Below are positions 1 through 10,016 of a stretch of DNA of 64,000 bases, piece after piece. The notes below the pieces were generated by a model. That model did no database searches. It was not told the origin of the DNA and saw only the letters and a program-made list of their open reading frames with translations. Within the stretch, counting starts at the first letter, position 1, and each line of letters opens with the position of its first letter. Source of the DNA: Pseudonocardia sp. N23 (lineage in GTDB: Bacteria; Actinomycetota; Actinomycetes; Mycobacteriales; Pseudonocardiaceae). The position numbers and the translations under genes are program-made. The stretch spans positions 62,377 through 126,376 of the forward strand of contig NZ_BEGX01000155.1 in NCBI RefSeq assembly GCF_002583555.1, written 5' to 3'.

Positions 1-81
1 CGGCTCGGCGCCGGCGTGCGCGCACCCGGCGAGCACGATGACACCCAGCAACAACGCCGACATCACCCGAAATGCGCGCAT
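1..81 (-). CDS. Lipoprotein, N-terminal part only (cut by window start)
   Basis: Reading leftwards from an ATG at 81, the 27 visible codons give a classic lipoprotein signal: a short basic start (MRAFR), a hydrophobic core and the lipobox LAGC with the lipidated cysteine at residue 20, then a short Ala/Gly stretch. The product would be exported and anchored to the outer face of the membrane. The rest lies outside the window, so the function is unknown. The 114 bases between it and the next gene hold nothing else I recognise. Confidence 0.6.
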   Translation of the reverse strand, partial: MRAFRVMSALLLGVIVLAGCAHAGAEP

Positions 82-195
82 CCCGCACCCCCTGTCACGG
101 CCCCCGGACGCAGGATGATCACACCACGACGACCCGCCCCGACCGTGTCGCCGAATGTTCACGATTCGGTCACGTCGAGGCGGATCGCCGGGTCG

Positions 196-1227
196 TCATG
201 GCAGGGGCGGGGCGTCGCCCGTGCCGTCGGACCCGAGGTCGATCGAGGAGTACTCGCGCAGCTTCGTGAGCCGGTGGTAGCCGTCGATCATCCGGACCGT
301 GCCGGACTTCGAGCGCATGACGATCGACTGCGTCGTGCAGCCGCCCCCGCCGTACTGCACGCCCTTGAGCAGGTCACCGTTGGTGACACCGGTCGCGCAG
401 AAGAACACGTTGTCGCCACGGACCAGGTCGTCCGTGCCGAGGACCCGGCTCAGGTCGTGCCCGGCGGCGATGGCCTTCTCGCGCTCGGCGTCGTCGGTCG
501 GCCAGAGCCGGCCCTGGATCGCGCCACCCATGCACTTCAGCGCGGCCGCCGCGATGATGCCCTCCGGCGTGCCGCCGATGCCGTACAGCATGTCGACGCC
601 GGTGTTGGGCCGCGCCGCCGAGATCGCGCCGGCCACGTCGCCGTCGGAGATGAAGTTGATCCGGGCGCCCGTCGCGCGGACCTGCTCGACGATGTCGGCG
701 TGCCGCGGCCGGTCCAGGATGCAGACCGTCACGTCGGCGACCTCGTAGCCCTTCGCCCGGGCCACCCGGCGGATGTTCTCGCCGACCGGCGCGGTGATGT
801 CGATGACGTCGGCGGCCTCGGGCCCGACCGCGATCTTCTCCATGTAGAAGACGGCCGACGGGTCGAACATGGCGTCGCGCTCGGCGACGGCCAGCACCGC
901 CAGCGCGTTGGTCATGCCCTTGGCCATCAACGTGGTGCCGTCCACCGGGTCGACGGCGACGTCGCACCACGGGCCCTCGCCGTTGCCGACCTCCTCGCCG
1001 TTGAACAGCATGGGCGCCTCGTCCTTCTCGCCCTCACCGATCACGACCACACCGCGCATCGACACCGTGCCGATCAGCTGGCGCATGGCGTCGACCGCGG
1101 CGCCGTCACCGCCGTTCTTGTCGCCCCGGCCGACCCAGCGCCCCGCGGCCATCGCCGCCGCCTCGGTGACGCGGACGAGTTCCATCGCCAGGTTGCGGTC
1201 GGGCCGCATGCGCTGCTCGGTGGACAT
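196..1227 (-). CDS. glpX: Class II fructose-1,6-bisphosphatase
   Basis: Hydrolyses fructose-1,6-bisphosphate to fructose-6-phosphate in gluconeogenesis, in the cytoplasm. The 343-residue product matches the usual GlpX length. It carries the Li-sensitive phosphatase motif DPVDGTT (residues 93-99), the metal-binding GEGEKDE (64-70) and a GIGGTPEG loop. The ATG at 1227 is chosen because a GGAGG site lies just upstream and the encoded N-terminus ([12 protein letters not shown]) is typical of the family; the frame stays open further upstream but reads Arg-rich nonsense. It is divergent from the DUF4245 gene. In mycobacteria the class II enzyme is the main FBPase, and glpX sits beside the same neighbours there. 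Confidence 0.95.
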   Translation of the reverse strand: MSTEQRMRPDRNLAMELVRVTEAAAMAAGRWVGRGDKNGGDGAAVDAMRQLIGTVSMRGVVVIGEGEKDEAPMLFNGEEVGNGEGPWCDVAVDPVDGTTLMAKGMTNALAVLAVAERDAMFDPSAVFYMEKIAVGPEAADVIDITAPVGENIRRVARAKGYEVADVTVCILDRPRHADIVEQVRATGARINFISDGDVAGAISAARPNTGVDMLYGIGGTPEGIIAAAALKCMGGAIQGRLWPTDDAEREKAIAAGHDLSRVLGTDDLVRGDNVFFCATGVTNGDLLKGVQYGGGGCTTQSIVMRSKSGTVRMIDGYHRLTKLREYSSIDLGSDGTGDAPPLP

Positions 1228-1319
1228 GGGGGCGCCTCCAGGTGTCGGGGGTGTCGGATTCCGATCCTCGCAGATCGGCGCCCCGCGCCGGTCCGCCGAG
1301 GGCCTGAGACGATGGTGAC

Positions 1320-2150
1320 GTGAGCAGTGCACCGCCGCCCGAACCGCAGCGTCCCGAGCCGGACCCGACCGGGGCCGGGCCCACGGCCGGTCCGGACGCG
1401 AACGACGTCGCGACGCCCGCGGCCGAGGCCACGCCCGACCGGTCCGCCGACGCCGTCGGCGCAGGTGAGGCCGCTGCCGACCCCGGCGCACCGACCGGGC
1501 AGGGCGCCGCCGTGGGCGAGCCTGCCCGCACCCGGGTGCCCGTCGACACCGGGGAGGAGCCGCCGGTCAAGCCGTCGCGGGCGGCGCTCTCCATACGCGA
1601 CCTGCTCGTCGCGATGGGCGTGATCATCGTCATTGCGGTGCTGTTCACCAGGTCCTGCTCGTTCAGCCCGGCCGGGCCGACCGTCGATCCCGGGTCCGCC
1701 CCGACCGTCGACGCCGTCGCCCGCCTGCAGGACGCGGCACCGGTGACACCGTTCGCGCTGCACGTCCCGACCCTCCCCGCGGGCTGGCGGAGCAACTCCG
1801 TCGACACCGGGCCCATCGAGGGTGGCGGCCGCGCCGTGCGGGTCGGCTACCTCACCGACGGCGGGTCCTACGTGCGGCTCGTGCAGAGCGACGCCTCGGA
1901 GGAGAACCTCGTCGCCGCCGAGGCGGGCGGCCCGCAGACCGCGACCGGAACCGTCGACGCCGCCGGCCTGAGCTGGGTCGTCTACCGCGTCGGGCCCCGC
2001 AACGAGGCGATGTGGGTGGCGGCCCTGCCCTCGGCCTCGCCGCCGTCGCGGCTGCTGCTCACCGGCAGCGCGACCGAGGCCGACTTCCGCGTGCTGGCTC
2101 AGGCCGCCGTCGACGGCCGCCCGCTCGCCGTGGGCCGCACGCCGTCCTGA
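1320..2150 (+). CDS. DUF4245 membrane-anchored protein
   Basis: A 276-residue protein of unknown function. About 90 Pro/Ala-rich cytoplasmic residues are followed by one transmembrane helix (roughly 95-111) and an extracytoplasmic domain of about 160 residues, which fits the actinobacterial DUF4245 family. Its place divergent from glpX matches Rv1100 in M. tuberculosis as I remember it. The start is GTG at 1320. There is no clear Shine-Dalgarno site; a -10-like GACGAT ends six bases before the GTG, so the transcript may be leaderless. The 3' end is only 7 bases from the convergent xseB stop. Confidence 0.75.
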   Translation: MSSAPPPEPQRPEPDPTGAGPTAGPDANDVATPAAEATPDRSADAVGAGEAAADPGAPTGQGAAVGEPARTRVPVDTGEEPPVKPSRAALSIRDLLVAMGVIIVIAVLFTRSCSFSPAGPTVDPGSAPTVDAVARLQDAAPVTPFALHVPTLPAGWRSNSVDTGPIEGGGRAVRVGYLTDGGSYVRLVQSDASEENLVAAEAGGPQTATGTVDAAGLSWVVYRVGPRNEAMWVAALPSASPPSRLLLTGSATEADFRVLAQAAVDGRPLAVGRTPS

Positions 2151-2157
2151 ACCCGGG

Positions 2158-2382
2158 TCAGCCGTCCTGCTCGCGGGCCTGGTCGAGCGCCTTCTCGACG
2201 CGCGCGCGCGCCCCCGCCAGCTGCTCGTCGCAGCGTCGGGCCAGCGCCTCGCCGCGCTCCCACAGCGCCACCGACTCGTCGAGGCCGAGCCCACCGACCT
2301 CCAGCGTGCGCACGACCTCGGCCAGCTCGTCGCGGGCCTGTTCGTAGCCCAGGCTCTCGACCGGGGGCCGTGCGTCGCTCAT
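2158..2382 (-). CDS. xseB: Exodeoxyribonuclease VII small subunit
   Basis: A 74-residue, almost wholly helical, charged protein with the XseB signature: [16 protein letters not shown] near the start and a central [14 protein letters not shown]. Several XseB copies bind the XseA C-terminal helix to form the exonuclease that degrades single-stranded DNA to oligonucleotides. The ATG at 2382 overlaps the xseA stop by four bases (ATGA), so translation is coupled and the subunits are made together. Confidence 0.93.
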   Translation of the reverse strand: MSDARPPVESLGYEQARDELAEVVRTLEVGGLGLDESVALWERGEALARRCDEQLAGARARVEKALDQAREQDG

Positions 2383-3734
2383 GACGGGTCATCCTTCCCG
2401 GCGGGTGCCGCGTCGGCCGCCGGGGGTTCCTTCTTCCGGGGCCTCCGTGCCGCCGGCTTCCGCGTGGCCGGCCTGCCGGTGGCCGCCGCGCCGTCGACGC
2501 GGGCGGTGACCGCGCCGTCGGCCACCCGGATGCGCAGCCGGTCACCGTCGCCGACCTCGCCCGCCGACCGCAGCACCGGCCAGGCCACACCCCGGTCGGC
2601 GGTGTCGCCGGTCGACCCCGGCACCCGCTGCACGATCGCGTAGCCGCGGGCGAGCGTGGCGGCAGGGCCGAGCGTCGTCAGCCGGGCGCGCAGGTGTGCG
2701 ACCTCGGTGGTCCGCCGGTCGAGCCCCTGCTCGACGGCCCCCCTGGCACGCTCACGCATCCGCTCCAGCTCGTCGTGCCGCGACCGCATGGCGTGCAACG
2801 GATCCGCCAGCACCGGACGGGCGCGCAGCGCCGTCAGCAGCCGCTGCTCCCGGTCGACCCAGCCGTGCAGCGCCCGCCGGGCCCGGTCGCGCAGACCGGC
2901 GATCCGCGCGGACTCCTCGGCGAGGTCGGGGACCAGCCGCCGGCCGGCCTCGGTCGGGGTGGAACAGCGCAGGTCGGCGACGTGGTCGACCAGCGGGGTG
3001 TCGGGTTCGTGACCGATCGCCGACACCACGGGGGTGCGGCAGTCGGCGACCGCCCGGCACAGGGTCTCGTCGGAGAACGGCAGCAGGTCCTCGACGCTGC
3101 CGCCGCCGCGTGCCAGCACGATCACGTCGACGCCCGGGTCGCGGTCGAGCACCCCGAGGGCGTCGACGATCTGCGCGACGGCCAGCCCGCCCTGCGTCGC
3201 GGTGTGCTCGATGCGGAACCGCACCGACGGCCAGCGCGCCGTCGCGTTGCTGACGACGTCGTGCTCCGCCGCCGACGCCCGGCCCGTCACCAGACCGATG
3301 CAGCCCGGCAGGAACGGCAACGGCCGCTTGCGCGCCACGTCGAACAGGCCCTCCGCGGCCAGCAGCCGGCGCAGCCGCTCGATGCGGGCCAGCAGCTCGC
3401 CGAGGCCGACGGCCTGGATGCGGTCGACCCGCAGGCTCAACGTGCCACGTCCCAGGAAGAACGAGGGCTTGCCGTGCACGATCACCCGGTTGCCCTCGGC
3501 GACGGCCGGCCCGCCCTCACGGACCAGCGCGACCGGGCACGTGAGCTGCAGGGAGACGTCGGCGGCGGGGTCGCGCAGCGTCAGGAACGCCGTGCCGGTG
3601 CCGGGACGGGCCGTGACCTGCGCGAGCTGCCCCTCGACCCAGACGGCGCCGAGCCGGTCGACCCACTCCGAGATCTTGCGTGCGACCGTGCGGACCGGCC
3701 ACGGCGACTCGGGCGAGGTCGGGGCCTCGCTCAC
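2379..3734 (-). CDS. xseA: Exodeoxyribonuclease VII large subunit
   Basis: Catalytic subunit of exonuclease VII (451 residues), acting on single-stranded DNA in repair and recombination. An N-terminal OB-fold (about residues 10-110) is followed by the Exonuc_VII_L nuclease domain with the conserved [14 protein letters not shown] segment, then a long helical region and a Lys/Arg/Ala-rich tail. The start is taken as the GTG at 3734 (VSEAPTSPE...), because it overlaps the stop of the upstream gene by four bases (GTGA); an ATG 75 bases further up would intrude into that gene. xseB follows with its own 4-bp overlap. Confidence 0.93.
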   Translation of the reverse strand: MSEAPTSPESPWPVRTVARKISEWVDRLGAVWVEGQLAQVTARPGTGTAFLTLRDPAADVSLQLTCPVALVREGGPAVAEGNRVIVHGKPSFFLGRGTLSLRVDRIQAVGLGELLARIERLRRLLAAEGLFDVARKRPLPFLPGCIGLVTGRASAAEHDVVSNATARWPSVRFRIEHTATQGGLAVAQIVDALGVLDRDPGVDVIVLARGGGSVEDLLPFSDETLCRAVADCRTPVVSAIGHEPDTPLVDHVADLRCSTPTEAGRRLVPDLAEESARIAGLRDRARRALHGWVDREQRLLTALRARPVLADPLHAMRSRHDELERMRERARGAVEQGLDRRTTEVAHLRARLTTLGPAATLARGYAIVQRVPGSTGDTADRGVAWPVLRSAGEVGDGDRLRIRVADGAVTARVDGAAATGRPATRKPAARRPRKKEPPAADAAPAGKDDPS

Positions 3735-4420
3735 CCCTCGGTGACCGTCACGATGCGGTTGCCCAGCATCGTCACGTACGGGGGACGGTTGCTGTGGCTG
3801 ATCTCCCACTGCAACAGGGAGCGCAGGTCGTCGACGCCGAGCCGGCGCAGGTGACCGCGCAGCTGCGGGATCGTCATGCCCGTGTAGCCGGGCAGCACGG
3901 CCGGGCCGTCGGCGTCCTCGTCGGCGTGTGCGGCGCGCCGGGTCCCGGCAGCGACCTCCGCGGCCGGGTCGGCGACGTCGATCGGGTCCGACGGATCGGC
4001 GGGCAGCACGTCGTCCTCGTGCACGGTGGTGCTGTGCACGGCGTCCTCGTGCACGGCGTTCTCGTGCACGGCGTCCTCGTGCGTGGCGTCATCCTGCGCA
4101 GCGCGACCTGCGGGGGCGTCGTCGAACGTCGCGCGGCTGCGCATCGACGTCACCGACGCGCCGTTCGTCGTCGGCGGTTCGTCGTCGTCGAACGTCGCCC
4201 AGCTCGGCGTCTCCGGGACCGGACGCAGTGCACCCAGCGCACGGTCGCCCTTGATCGCCAGCTCGGTGACCCGCTGCTGCACCCGCATCGAGGCCTGCAG
4301 CGCCTGGCTCACCGCCGTGACGGGCAGCTCGGTGACGAGTCGTGGTAGGTCGCGGGCCTGCTCGACGGCAGTGGCGACAAGGCCGGCGGCGATCCGCACC
4401 GGCATCGGTAGCGGCTTCAT
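3731..4420 (-). CDS. Lipid-droplet-associated-type protein (Rv1109c-like)
   Basis: A 229-residue protein in the position of Rv1109c, between ispH and xseA. The N-terminal 60 residues ([21 protein letters not shown]...) form an amphipathic/hydrophobic helical segment like those of actinobacterial lipid-droplet-associated proteins. A variable acidic middle contains a five-residue repeat (HEDAV and variants) encoded by four 15-bp DNA repeats. A conserved C-terminal domain carries [20 protein letters not shown]. The name rests on synteny and recalled family naming, so the lipid-droplet role is tentative. It is first in a three-gene coupled unit with xseA and xseB. Confidence 0.7.
   Translation of the reverse strand: MKPLPMPVRIAAGLVATAVEQARDLPRLVTELPVTAVSQALQASMRVQQRVTELAIKGDRALGALRPVPETPSWATFDDDEPPTTNGASVTSMRSRATFDDAPAGRAAQDDATHEDAVHENAVHEDAVHSTTVHEDDVLPADPSDPIDVADPAAEVAAGTRRAAHADEDADGPAVLPGYTGMTIPQLRGHLRRLGVDDLRSLLQWEISHSNRPPYVTMLGNRIVTVTEG
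4034..4093 (-). repeat. Four 15-bp in-frame tandem repeats
   Basis: Four consecutive 15-bp units (gtgcacggcgtcctc and close variants) lie inside the lipid-droplet-type gene and encode [15 protein letters not shown] and HDDAT-like pentapeptides. Because the unit is a multiple of three, copy changes keep the frame. Confidence 0.85.
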
Positions 4421-4540
4421 GCCCGCATCATCCCCTGCAGAGGCGGGTGCGTCACCTGGGGGAGGCGCTGCGGCACAGGCTCGCAGGGCCGGCGTCGGCC
4501 GCGTGGGTCACGTCCGGCGGCCGAGCCGCGCGCACGCCCG

Positions 4541-4546
4541 TACCCT
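4541..4546 (+). promoter_or_regulatory. Candidate -10 of a leaderless ispH transcript
   Basis: TACCCT fits the actinobacterial -10 pattern TANNNT and ends six bases before the ispH ATG. No Shine-Dalgarno sequence is present, so transcription would start at or next to the start codon. Confidence 0.4.
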
Positions 4547-4552
4547 GGGGGC

Positions 4553-5512
4553 ATGTCCGGACCCGAGACCAAGCGAGTTCTGCTGGCCAAGCCGCGCGGA
4601 TACTGTGCCGGCGTCGACCGGGCCGTCGAGGCCGTCGAGCAGGCGCTGGAGAAGCACGGCGCGCCGGTCTACGTCCGCAAGCAGATCGTGCACAACGTCC
4701 ATGTCGTGCAGACCCTGAGCGACCGCGGCGCGATCTTCGTCGACGAGACCGACGAGGTGCCGCCCGGCTCGATCGTCGTGTTCTCCGCGCACGGCGTCTC
4801 ACCTGCCGTCCGCGACCAGGCCAAGGAGCGAGAGCTTCAGACCATCGACGCGACCTGCCCGCTCGTCACCAAGGTGCACGGCGAGGTCAAGCGGTTCGCC
4901 CGCGAGGACTACGACATCCTGCTCGTCGGCCACCGCGGCCACGAGGAGGTCGAGGGCACCTCCGGCGAGGCGCCGGGCCACGTGCAGCTCGTCGACTCCG
5001 TCGCCGACGTCGACTCGGTCACGGTGCGTGACCCCGAGAAGGTCGTGTGGCTCTCGCAGACGACGCTGAGCGTCGACGAGACGATGCAGACCGTCGCGGC
5101 GCTGCGGGAGCGCTTCCCGACGCTGCAGAACCCGCCGAGCGACGACATCTGCTACGCGACCCAGAACCGCCAGGTCGCCGTCAAGGCGATGGCGCCGCAG
5201 TGCGACCTCGTGCTGGTCGTCGGGTCGGCCAACTCCTCGAACTCGGTCCGGCTCGTCGAGGTCGCCCTCGCCGCCGGTGCCGGTGCGTCGTACCTGATCG
5301 ACTACGCCCGCCAGATCGACGACAGCTGGCTCGAGGGGGTGCGGACCGTCGGCGTCACCAGCGGTGCGTCGGTGCCGGAGGTGCTCGTCCGCGGCGTCGT
5401 CGACCGCCTCGCCGAGCACGGCTGGAACGAGGTCGAGGAGATCACGACTGCCGAGGAGACCTTGACGTTCTCGCTGCCCCGCGAGCTGCGCCCGAGCCGG
5501 GTCGCTCGCTGA
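4553..5512 (+). CDS. ispH: 4-hydroxy-3-methylbut-2-enyl diphosphate reductase
   Basis: Last step of the MEP isoprenoid pathway, reducing HMBPP to IPP and DMAPP with an oxygen-sensitive [4Fe-4S] cluster. The 319-residue product keeps the three cluster cysteines, C18 (RGYCAGV), C102 (TCPLVTKVH) and C200 (ICYATQNRQ), as well as the GTSGE segment. It corresponds to lytB2 (Rv1110) in the matching mycobacterial order. The start is the ATG at 4553, preceded by a -10-like TACCCT. The last 71 bases overlap the end of the convergent DUF6542 gene. Confidence 0.96.
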   Translation: MSGPETKRVLLAKPRGYCAGVDRAVEAVEQALEKHGAPVYVRKQIVHNVHVVQTLSDRGAIFVDETDEVPPGSIVVFSAHGVSPAVRDQAKERELQTIDATCPLVTKVHGEVKRFAREDYDILLVGHRGHEEVEGTSGEAPGHVQLVDSVADVDSVTVRDPEKVVWLSQTTLSVDETMQTVAALRERFPTLQNPPSDDICYATQNRQVAVKAMAPQCDLVLVVGSANSSNSVRLVEVALAAGAGASYLIDYARQIDDSWLEGVRTVGVTSGASVPEVLVRGVVDRLAEHGWNEVEEITTAEETLTFSLPRELRPSRVAR

Positions 5513-6239
5513 CGTCGCGCGGGGCCGGCGATCCCTCGGCCTCGGCGCGTTCGGCCTCGAGCCGCTTCTCCCGGGCGCGTTCGCGGGCGCGGTCGGCGAC
5601 GGTCTGACCCGGCTTGCGTCCGTCGCGCCTGACGCGACCCGGCGCGGTGGTGGTGGTGCTCTTCGCGGTGCTCGGCTTCCGGGTGTCGGCTTTCGCGGCG
5701 CCCGTGCGCTCGGCCCCGGCGACGCGGCGCAGCCGTAGCTCCGGGTCGTCGTAGCGCTGCAGCAGCAACCGGCCGACCCCGATCGCGAGGACCACGGCGG
5801 TGGTGGTGGCCATCGTCGGGAACGAGTTGATCAGCGGGGCGCCGACGAGCAGCAGCGTCTCGGTCATGCCACCGCCTGAGCGCGGCGGGCCGACCAGCAG
5901 CACGATCACCGGGACGAGCACCGCGACAAGCAGTGGCGGCTGCACCATCGGCCCGAACAGGCTGCGCCGGCGCACCCACATCACCGCGAGCAGGCAGCCC
6001 AGGAAGAACCCGATCCTGAAGACGACCCCGACCGTGCCCATCCGCAGCACGTCGATCAGGGCGCCGAGGCCGGTGAACGCCACCGCGACGCCCAGCGCGG
6101 CGAACGGCGGGATGCCGAGGACGGTCCCGATGATCGACCGGTCGGGCATCGGCCACTGCCCGTTGGCACCCGTTCCGGCCGACGAACCCGATGCGGGGCG
6201 GCCCGACGTGCGGACGCCGGCGGGTCGGGGTGAGGTCAC
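5442..6239 (-). CDS. DUF6542 membrane protein
   Basis: A 265-residue integral membrane protein with four predicted helices (about 36-60, 67-85, 101-117 and 135-157) and a long Arg/Lys/Ala-rich cytoplasmic tail. It occupies the Rv1111c position next to ispH and fits the DUF6542 family; no function is known. The GTG start at 6239 overlaps the rmuC stop by four bases, so it is translationally coupled to rmuC. Its 3' end runs 71 bases into the convergent ispH coding sequence, which would make the two messages antisense there. Confidence 0.7.
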   Translation of the reverse strand: MTSPRPAGVRTSGRPASGSSAGTGANGQWPMPDRSIIGTVLGIPPFAALGVAVAFTGLGALIDVLRMGTVGVVFRIGFFLGCLLAVMWVRRRSLFGPMVQPPLLVAVLVPVIVLLVGPPRSGGGMTETLLLVGAPLINSFPTMATTTAVVLAIGVGRLLLQRYDDPELRLRRVAGAERTGAAKADTRKPSTAKSTTTTAPGRVRRDGRKPGQTVADRARERAREKRLEAERAEAEGSPAPRDVSERPGSGAARGAARTSRSPRQS

Positions 6240-7834
6240 CCTCCCACGTTAGCCCGGGATCCCCCCTCGTCGTCGCCGACATGCGGCCGCGGGACCTCAC
6301 GTCCCCCGTCGCGGTGTCCGTCGCGTGAGGACTCGCGGCCGAGCTCGTGCAGCGCGATCAGCGAGTCGGCCGCCGAGGCGACCAGCTCGGGCGCCGAGAT
6401 GGTCCGCGGTGCGCGGTCGACCTGGCCGGGTGCGGGGATCTCCTCGTCGGCCACGCGGAGCTCGGTGAGCTTGCGCGCCGTCACGAGGACGCGGGACTCC
6501 AGCGACGACACCGTCTGGTTGTAGCTGGTGATCGCGGTGTCGAGGCTGCGGCCCAGCTTGGAGACGTGGCTGCCCATCGTCGCGAGCCGCGAGTGGAGCT
6601 CCTTGCCCAGCTGGTGGACCTGGGCGGCGTTGCGCGCCAACGCCTCCTGTCGCCACGTGTAGGCGACGGTGCGCAGCAGCGCGATCAGCGTCGTCGGGGT
6701 GGCGATCACGACGTTGTTGGCGAACGCGTGCTCCAGCAGCGACGGGTCGGACTGCAGCGCCGCCTCGAGGAACGGGTCACCCGGCACGAACAGCACCACG
6801 AACTCCGGCGTCGGTTCGAACGCCGTCCAGTACGTCTTGGCGGACAACGAGTCGACGTGCTGGCGCAGCTGCCGGGCGTGCACGGCGAGCCGCTCGGTGT
6901 GGACCTCCGGGTCGCGGCTCTCGACCGCGTCGAGGTAGGCCGCGAACGGCACCTTCGCGTCGACGACGATCTGCTTGTCGCCCGCCAGGTGCACGATCAT
7001 GTCGGGGCGCATGCCCGCGTCGACGTCGCCGCCCGTGCCCTTGCCGGTGACCTGGGTGTCGAAGTCGCAGTGTTCGACCATGCCCGCGAGCTGCACGATC
7101 CGCTCCAGCTGGAGCTCGCCCCAGCGGCCGCGGACCTGCGGCGCGCGCAGTGCGTTGACCAGCTGCCGCGTCTCGCTCTGCAGCTGCTGCGACGACCGGT
7201 GCATGGTCGCGACCTGCTCGCGCAGCCCCGCGTACGCCGACTCCCGGTCCTTCTCCACCGACCGCAGCTGGCCCTCGACGCGAGCCAGGGTGGCCGTCAT
7301 CGGGTCGATCAGCTTGTCGAGCGCGGCGACCCGTGCCGCGTCGTCACCGGTGGCCTTCGCCGTGAGCGCCGCAGCGGCCTCCCTGATCCGGCCCTCGGCC
7401 AGCGCGACGAAGTTCTCGTTGTTGCGCGCCAACGCATCCGCCGACAACGACTGGAACGACTCCTTCAGCTCCGCGTCGCGCCGGGTGAGCAGCTTCTCGC
7501 GGGCGATGCTCGCCTCGCGCTCGCTGCGCAGCGCGGCGCCGCTGGCCGCCGCCTCGCTCTCCGCGCGGCGCAGCCGTTCGACCGCCGTGTCGACCTCTTC
7601 GGACAGATCCTCGATCCGTTCCAGCAGCCCGGACCGTTCGGCACGCAACGCGGCCGTGTCGGCCCGCGCGGTGGCCGAGACCTCCGCGACCCGGCGCGCC
7701 GCCTCCGCCGTGGCCACCTTGTGCCGCGAGCCGAGGAACAACCAGGCCACGCCACCGCCGGCCAACAGCCCGATGAGCAGGCCGATGAGCAGCACGTTCA
7801 GCGCGGTCACGAGATCCACACCGTCAGGGTGCAC
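6236..7834 (-). CDS. rmuC: DNA recombination protein RmuC
   Basis: A 532-residue RmuC-family protein, a predicted nuclease-fold protein that limits recombination at inverted repeats. An N-terminal membrane helix (about 12-32) is followed by a long coiled coil (about 40-200) and the RmuC domain with QVRGRWGELQLERI, DMIVHLAG and VDAKVPFAAYLDAV. The start at 7834 (GTG) is the longest option; internal GTGs at residues 6 and 9 would shorten it slightly, and none has a good ribosome site. It overlaps the downstream DUF6542 gene by four bases. Confidence 0.88.
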   Translation of the reverse strand: MHPDGVDLVTALNVLLIGLLIGLLAGGGVAWLFLGSRHKVATAEAARRVAEVSATARADTAALRAERSGLLERIEDLSEEVDTAVERLRRAESEAAASGAALRSEREASIAREKLLTRRDAELKESFQSLSADALARNNENFVALAEGRIREAAAALTAKATGDDAARVAALDKLIDPMTATLARVEGQLRSVEKDRESAYAGLREQVATMHRSSQQLQSETRQLVNALRAPQVRGRWGELQLERIVQLAGMVEHCDFDTQVTGKGTGGDVDAGMRPDMIVHLAGDKQIVVDAKVPFAAYLDAVESRDPEVHTERLAVHARQLRQHVDSLSAKTYWTAFEPTPEFVVLFVPGDPFLEAALQSDPSLLEHAFANNVVIATPTTLIALLRTVAYTWRQEALARNAAQVHQLGKELHSRLATMGSHVSKLGRSLDTAITSYNQTVSSLESRVLVTARKLTELRVADEEIPAPGQVDRAPRTISAPELVASAADSLIALHELGRESSRDGHRDGGREVPRPHVGDDEGGSRANVGG

Positions 7835-7938
7835 CCGGGGTCCGACAGAACCGGCCAGGCTCGCCGGTCACCCGACGGAGTGGACGGTCGGCGGCGCCCG
7901 GACGTCGGCGAGCGGTCGAACAAACGGTCGAACCGGGG

Positions 7939-8439
7939 TCAGGCGGCCTTCGCCTCGTGGTCCAGCAGCGCCCGCTTGACGTCCACACCCCAGCGGAAGC
8001 CACCCAGCGACCCGTCCAGGCGCAGCACCCGGTGGCACGGCACGAACAAGGCCGCCGCGTTGCGCGCGCACGCCGACGCCGCCGCCCGCACCGCCGCGGG
8101 CCGACCGGACCGCGACGCGTACTCGGTGTAGGTCACCGGCTCGCCCGCCGGCACCGTCCGCAGCACCTGCCACGCGTGCTCCAGGAACAGCCCGGACCGC
8201 TGCCGCACCGGCACACCGTCGATCACTCCGACGTCGCCGTCGTGGTAGGCGGTGATCGCCTTCCCGACCGGCCCGAGGTCGGTCACCCGGCGCACCTCGA
8301 CGGGCCGCAGCGACGGGTGGATCAGCGGCAGCAGGTCGTCGACCTCACCGGTCCAGCCCGACGCGAGGACCGCGCCCTCGTCGTCGACGACCGCGGTGAA
8401 CGGGCCGATCCGGGTGTCGAGGGTGGACCACGTGCTCAT
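7939..8439 (-). CDS. ogt: Methylated-DNA--protein-cysteine methyltransferase
   Basis: Suicide repair of O6-methylguanine by transfer of the methyl group to a cysteine. The 166-residue product has the active-site motif PCHR with Cys135 and the downstream LDGSLGGFRWG segment; an Asn-containing helix-turn-helix precedes them. The ATG at 8439 overlaps the stop of the upstream Ada-AlkA gene by four bases (ATGA). Together the two genes supply the activities of a complete Ada plus AlkA response, with the Ogt domain encoded as a separate protein. Confidence 0.93.
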   Translation of the reverse strand: MSTWSTLDTRIGPFTAVVDDEGAVLASGWTGEVDDLLPLIHPSLRPVEVRRVTDLGPVGKAITAYHDGDVGVIDGVPVRQRSGLFLEHAWQVLRTVPAGEPVTYTEYASRSGRPAAVRAAASACARNAAALFVPCHRVLRLDGSLGGFRWGVDVKRALLDHEAKAA

Positions 8440-9941
8440 GACGTCTCCTTCGTGACGGCGGGGCGCGCCGCGGAGGCACGCCAGAGATGGGTGGCCGCGT
8501 AGGAACGCCACGGACGCCAGCGCTCGGCGTGGGCGGTGAGCGCGGCCCGGTCGGAGGGGAGGCCGAGCGCAGCGGCGCCGCGGCGGACCGCGAGGTCCTC
8601 GGCCAACAGTTCGTCGGGATCGCCGAGCAGGCGCATCGCGAGGTAGCCGGCGCTCCACGGCCCGATGCCCGGCAGGGCCAGCAGCTCGGCGCGCAACGCC
8701 GCGGGGTCGCGTCCCGGGTCCAGCACGAGCTCACCCGACGCGACGGCCGCCGCGAACCCGAGGATCGACTCCGTGCGCCGCACCGGGCCCGTCAGGACCT
8801 CGGCCCCGCGCTCGGCGACGGCCGCGGCGGTGGGGAACAGCAGCCTCGGGCCGTCGTCGGGGGCGTCCTCCGCGGTGACGGGCAGGCTCTCGCCCAGTGC
8901 CGCCACGAGCCGCGACGTCGTCGTCCGTGCGCCCGCCACCGACACCTGCTGGCCCAGCAGCGTTCGCATCGCCAGCTCGAACGCGTCGACCGTGCCCGGC
9001 ACCCGTACCCCCGGGACCGCGGCCACCGACGGCGCGAGCGCCGGGTCGGCACCCAGCACCGCGTCGACGGCCACCGGGTCGGCGTCGAGGTCGAGCAGCC
9101 GGCGCAGCCGCGCCACGGCCGGGCCGAGGTCGCGGGGATCGGTGGGGCGCAACGTCGCCGTCACGTGCCGGGCGTCGGCGGGCAGGTCCAGCGCCACCGT
9201 CGCCGGGCCGTGGGGCAGCCGCAGCGTCCGACGGTAGCGGGTGCCGTCGAGCGACTCGACGGCGTCGATCGCCCGCTCGCGCAGGAACCCCAGCACCCCG
9301 GCGGCGTCGAAGGGCAGCCGGTGCGGCAGCCGCAGCACCAGCGCACCCGCGACCGGTGTCGGCCGGTGCCCGCCGCGCGCGGCCGCCTCGGCGCGCAACG
9401 TCCGCGGCGAGACCGCGTAGACCTCCCGCACGGTGTCGTTGAACTGTCGGACGCTGGCGAACCCGGCCGCGAACGCGATGTCCGCCATCGACATCATCGT
9501 CGTCTCGACGAGAATCCGCGCCGTGTGCGCCCGGTGCGCCCTGGCCAGCGCCAACGGCCCCGCCCCCAGCTCACCCGTCAGTACCCGGTTGAGGTGGCGC
9601 TCCGAGTAGCCCAGCGCCCGCGCCAGGCCCGGCACCCCCTCGCGTTCGACGAGCCCGTCGCCGATCAGCCGCATCGCGCGGCCCGCGAGGTCGGCGCGGC
9701 AGTTCCACTCCGGCGATCCCGGCACCGCGTCCGGCAGGCACCGGCGACACGCCCGGTAGCCCCGCTGCTGCGCGGCTGCCGCCGTCGTCAGGAACTCGAC
9801 GTTGCGGCGCAACGGGGTCGTCGCCGGGCACGACGGACGGCAGTAGATGCCCGTCGTCCGGACGGCGGTGACGAACTGCCCGTCGAACCGCGCGTCACGC
9901 GACGCGACGGCGCGGTAGCAGAGGTCCTGATCGAGCAGCAT
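8436..9941 (-). CDS. Ada N-domain / AraC-type HTH / AlkA DNA-3-methyladenine glycosylase fusion
   Basis: A 501-residue three-part protein. Residues 1-75 form the Ada zinc domain, with the methyl-phosphotriester acceptor Cys34 in GIYCRPSC and zinc cysteines 38, 65 and 68. Residues about 90-190 carry the AraC-type helix-turn-helix. Residues about 200-501 are AlkA, with the helix-hairpin-helix LPGIGPWSAGY and the catalytic aspartate in EDLAVRR. It would sense methylated phosphates, activate transcription and excise alkylated bases. The ATG at 9941 starts exactly where Ada homologues start; an in-frame start 30 bases upstream is possible. It is translationally coupled to ogt. Confidence 0.93.
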   Translation of the reverse strand: MLLDQDLCYRAVASRDARFDGQFVTAVRTTGIYCRPSCPATTPLRRNVEFLTTAAAAQQRGYRACRRCLPDAVPGSPEWNCRADLAGRAMRLIGDGLVEREGVPGLARALGYSERHLNRVLTGELGAGPLALARAHRAHTARILVETTMMSMADIAFAAGFASVRQFNDTVREVYAVSPRTLRAEAAARGGHRPTPVAGALVLRLPHRLPFDAAGVLGFLRERAIDAVESLDGTRYRRTLRLPHGPATVALDLPADARHVTATLRPTDPRDLGPAVARLRRLLDLDADPVAVDAVLGADPALAPSVAAVPGVRVPGTVDAFELAMRTLLGQQVSVAGARTTTSRLVAALGESLPVTAEDAPDDGPRLLFPTAAAVAERGAEVLTGPVRRTESILGFAAAVASGELVLDPGRDPAALRAELLALPGIGPWSAGYLAMRLLGDPDELLAEDLAVRRGAAALGLPSDRAALTAHAERWRPWRSYAATHLWRASAARPAVTKETS

Positions 9942-10016
9942 GACATCGATCGTGCCAGTGTCCACCGGCACGGTTCCGGCGGGAATCGGACACGTGCGTC
10001 AGCGGTCCACGGGCCG

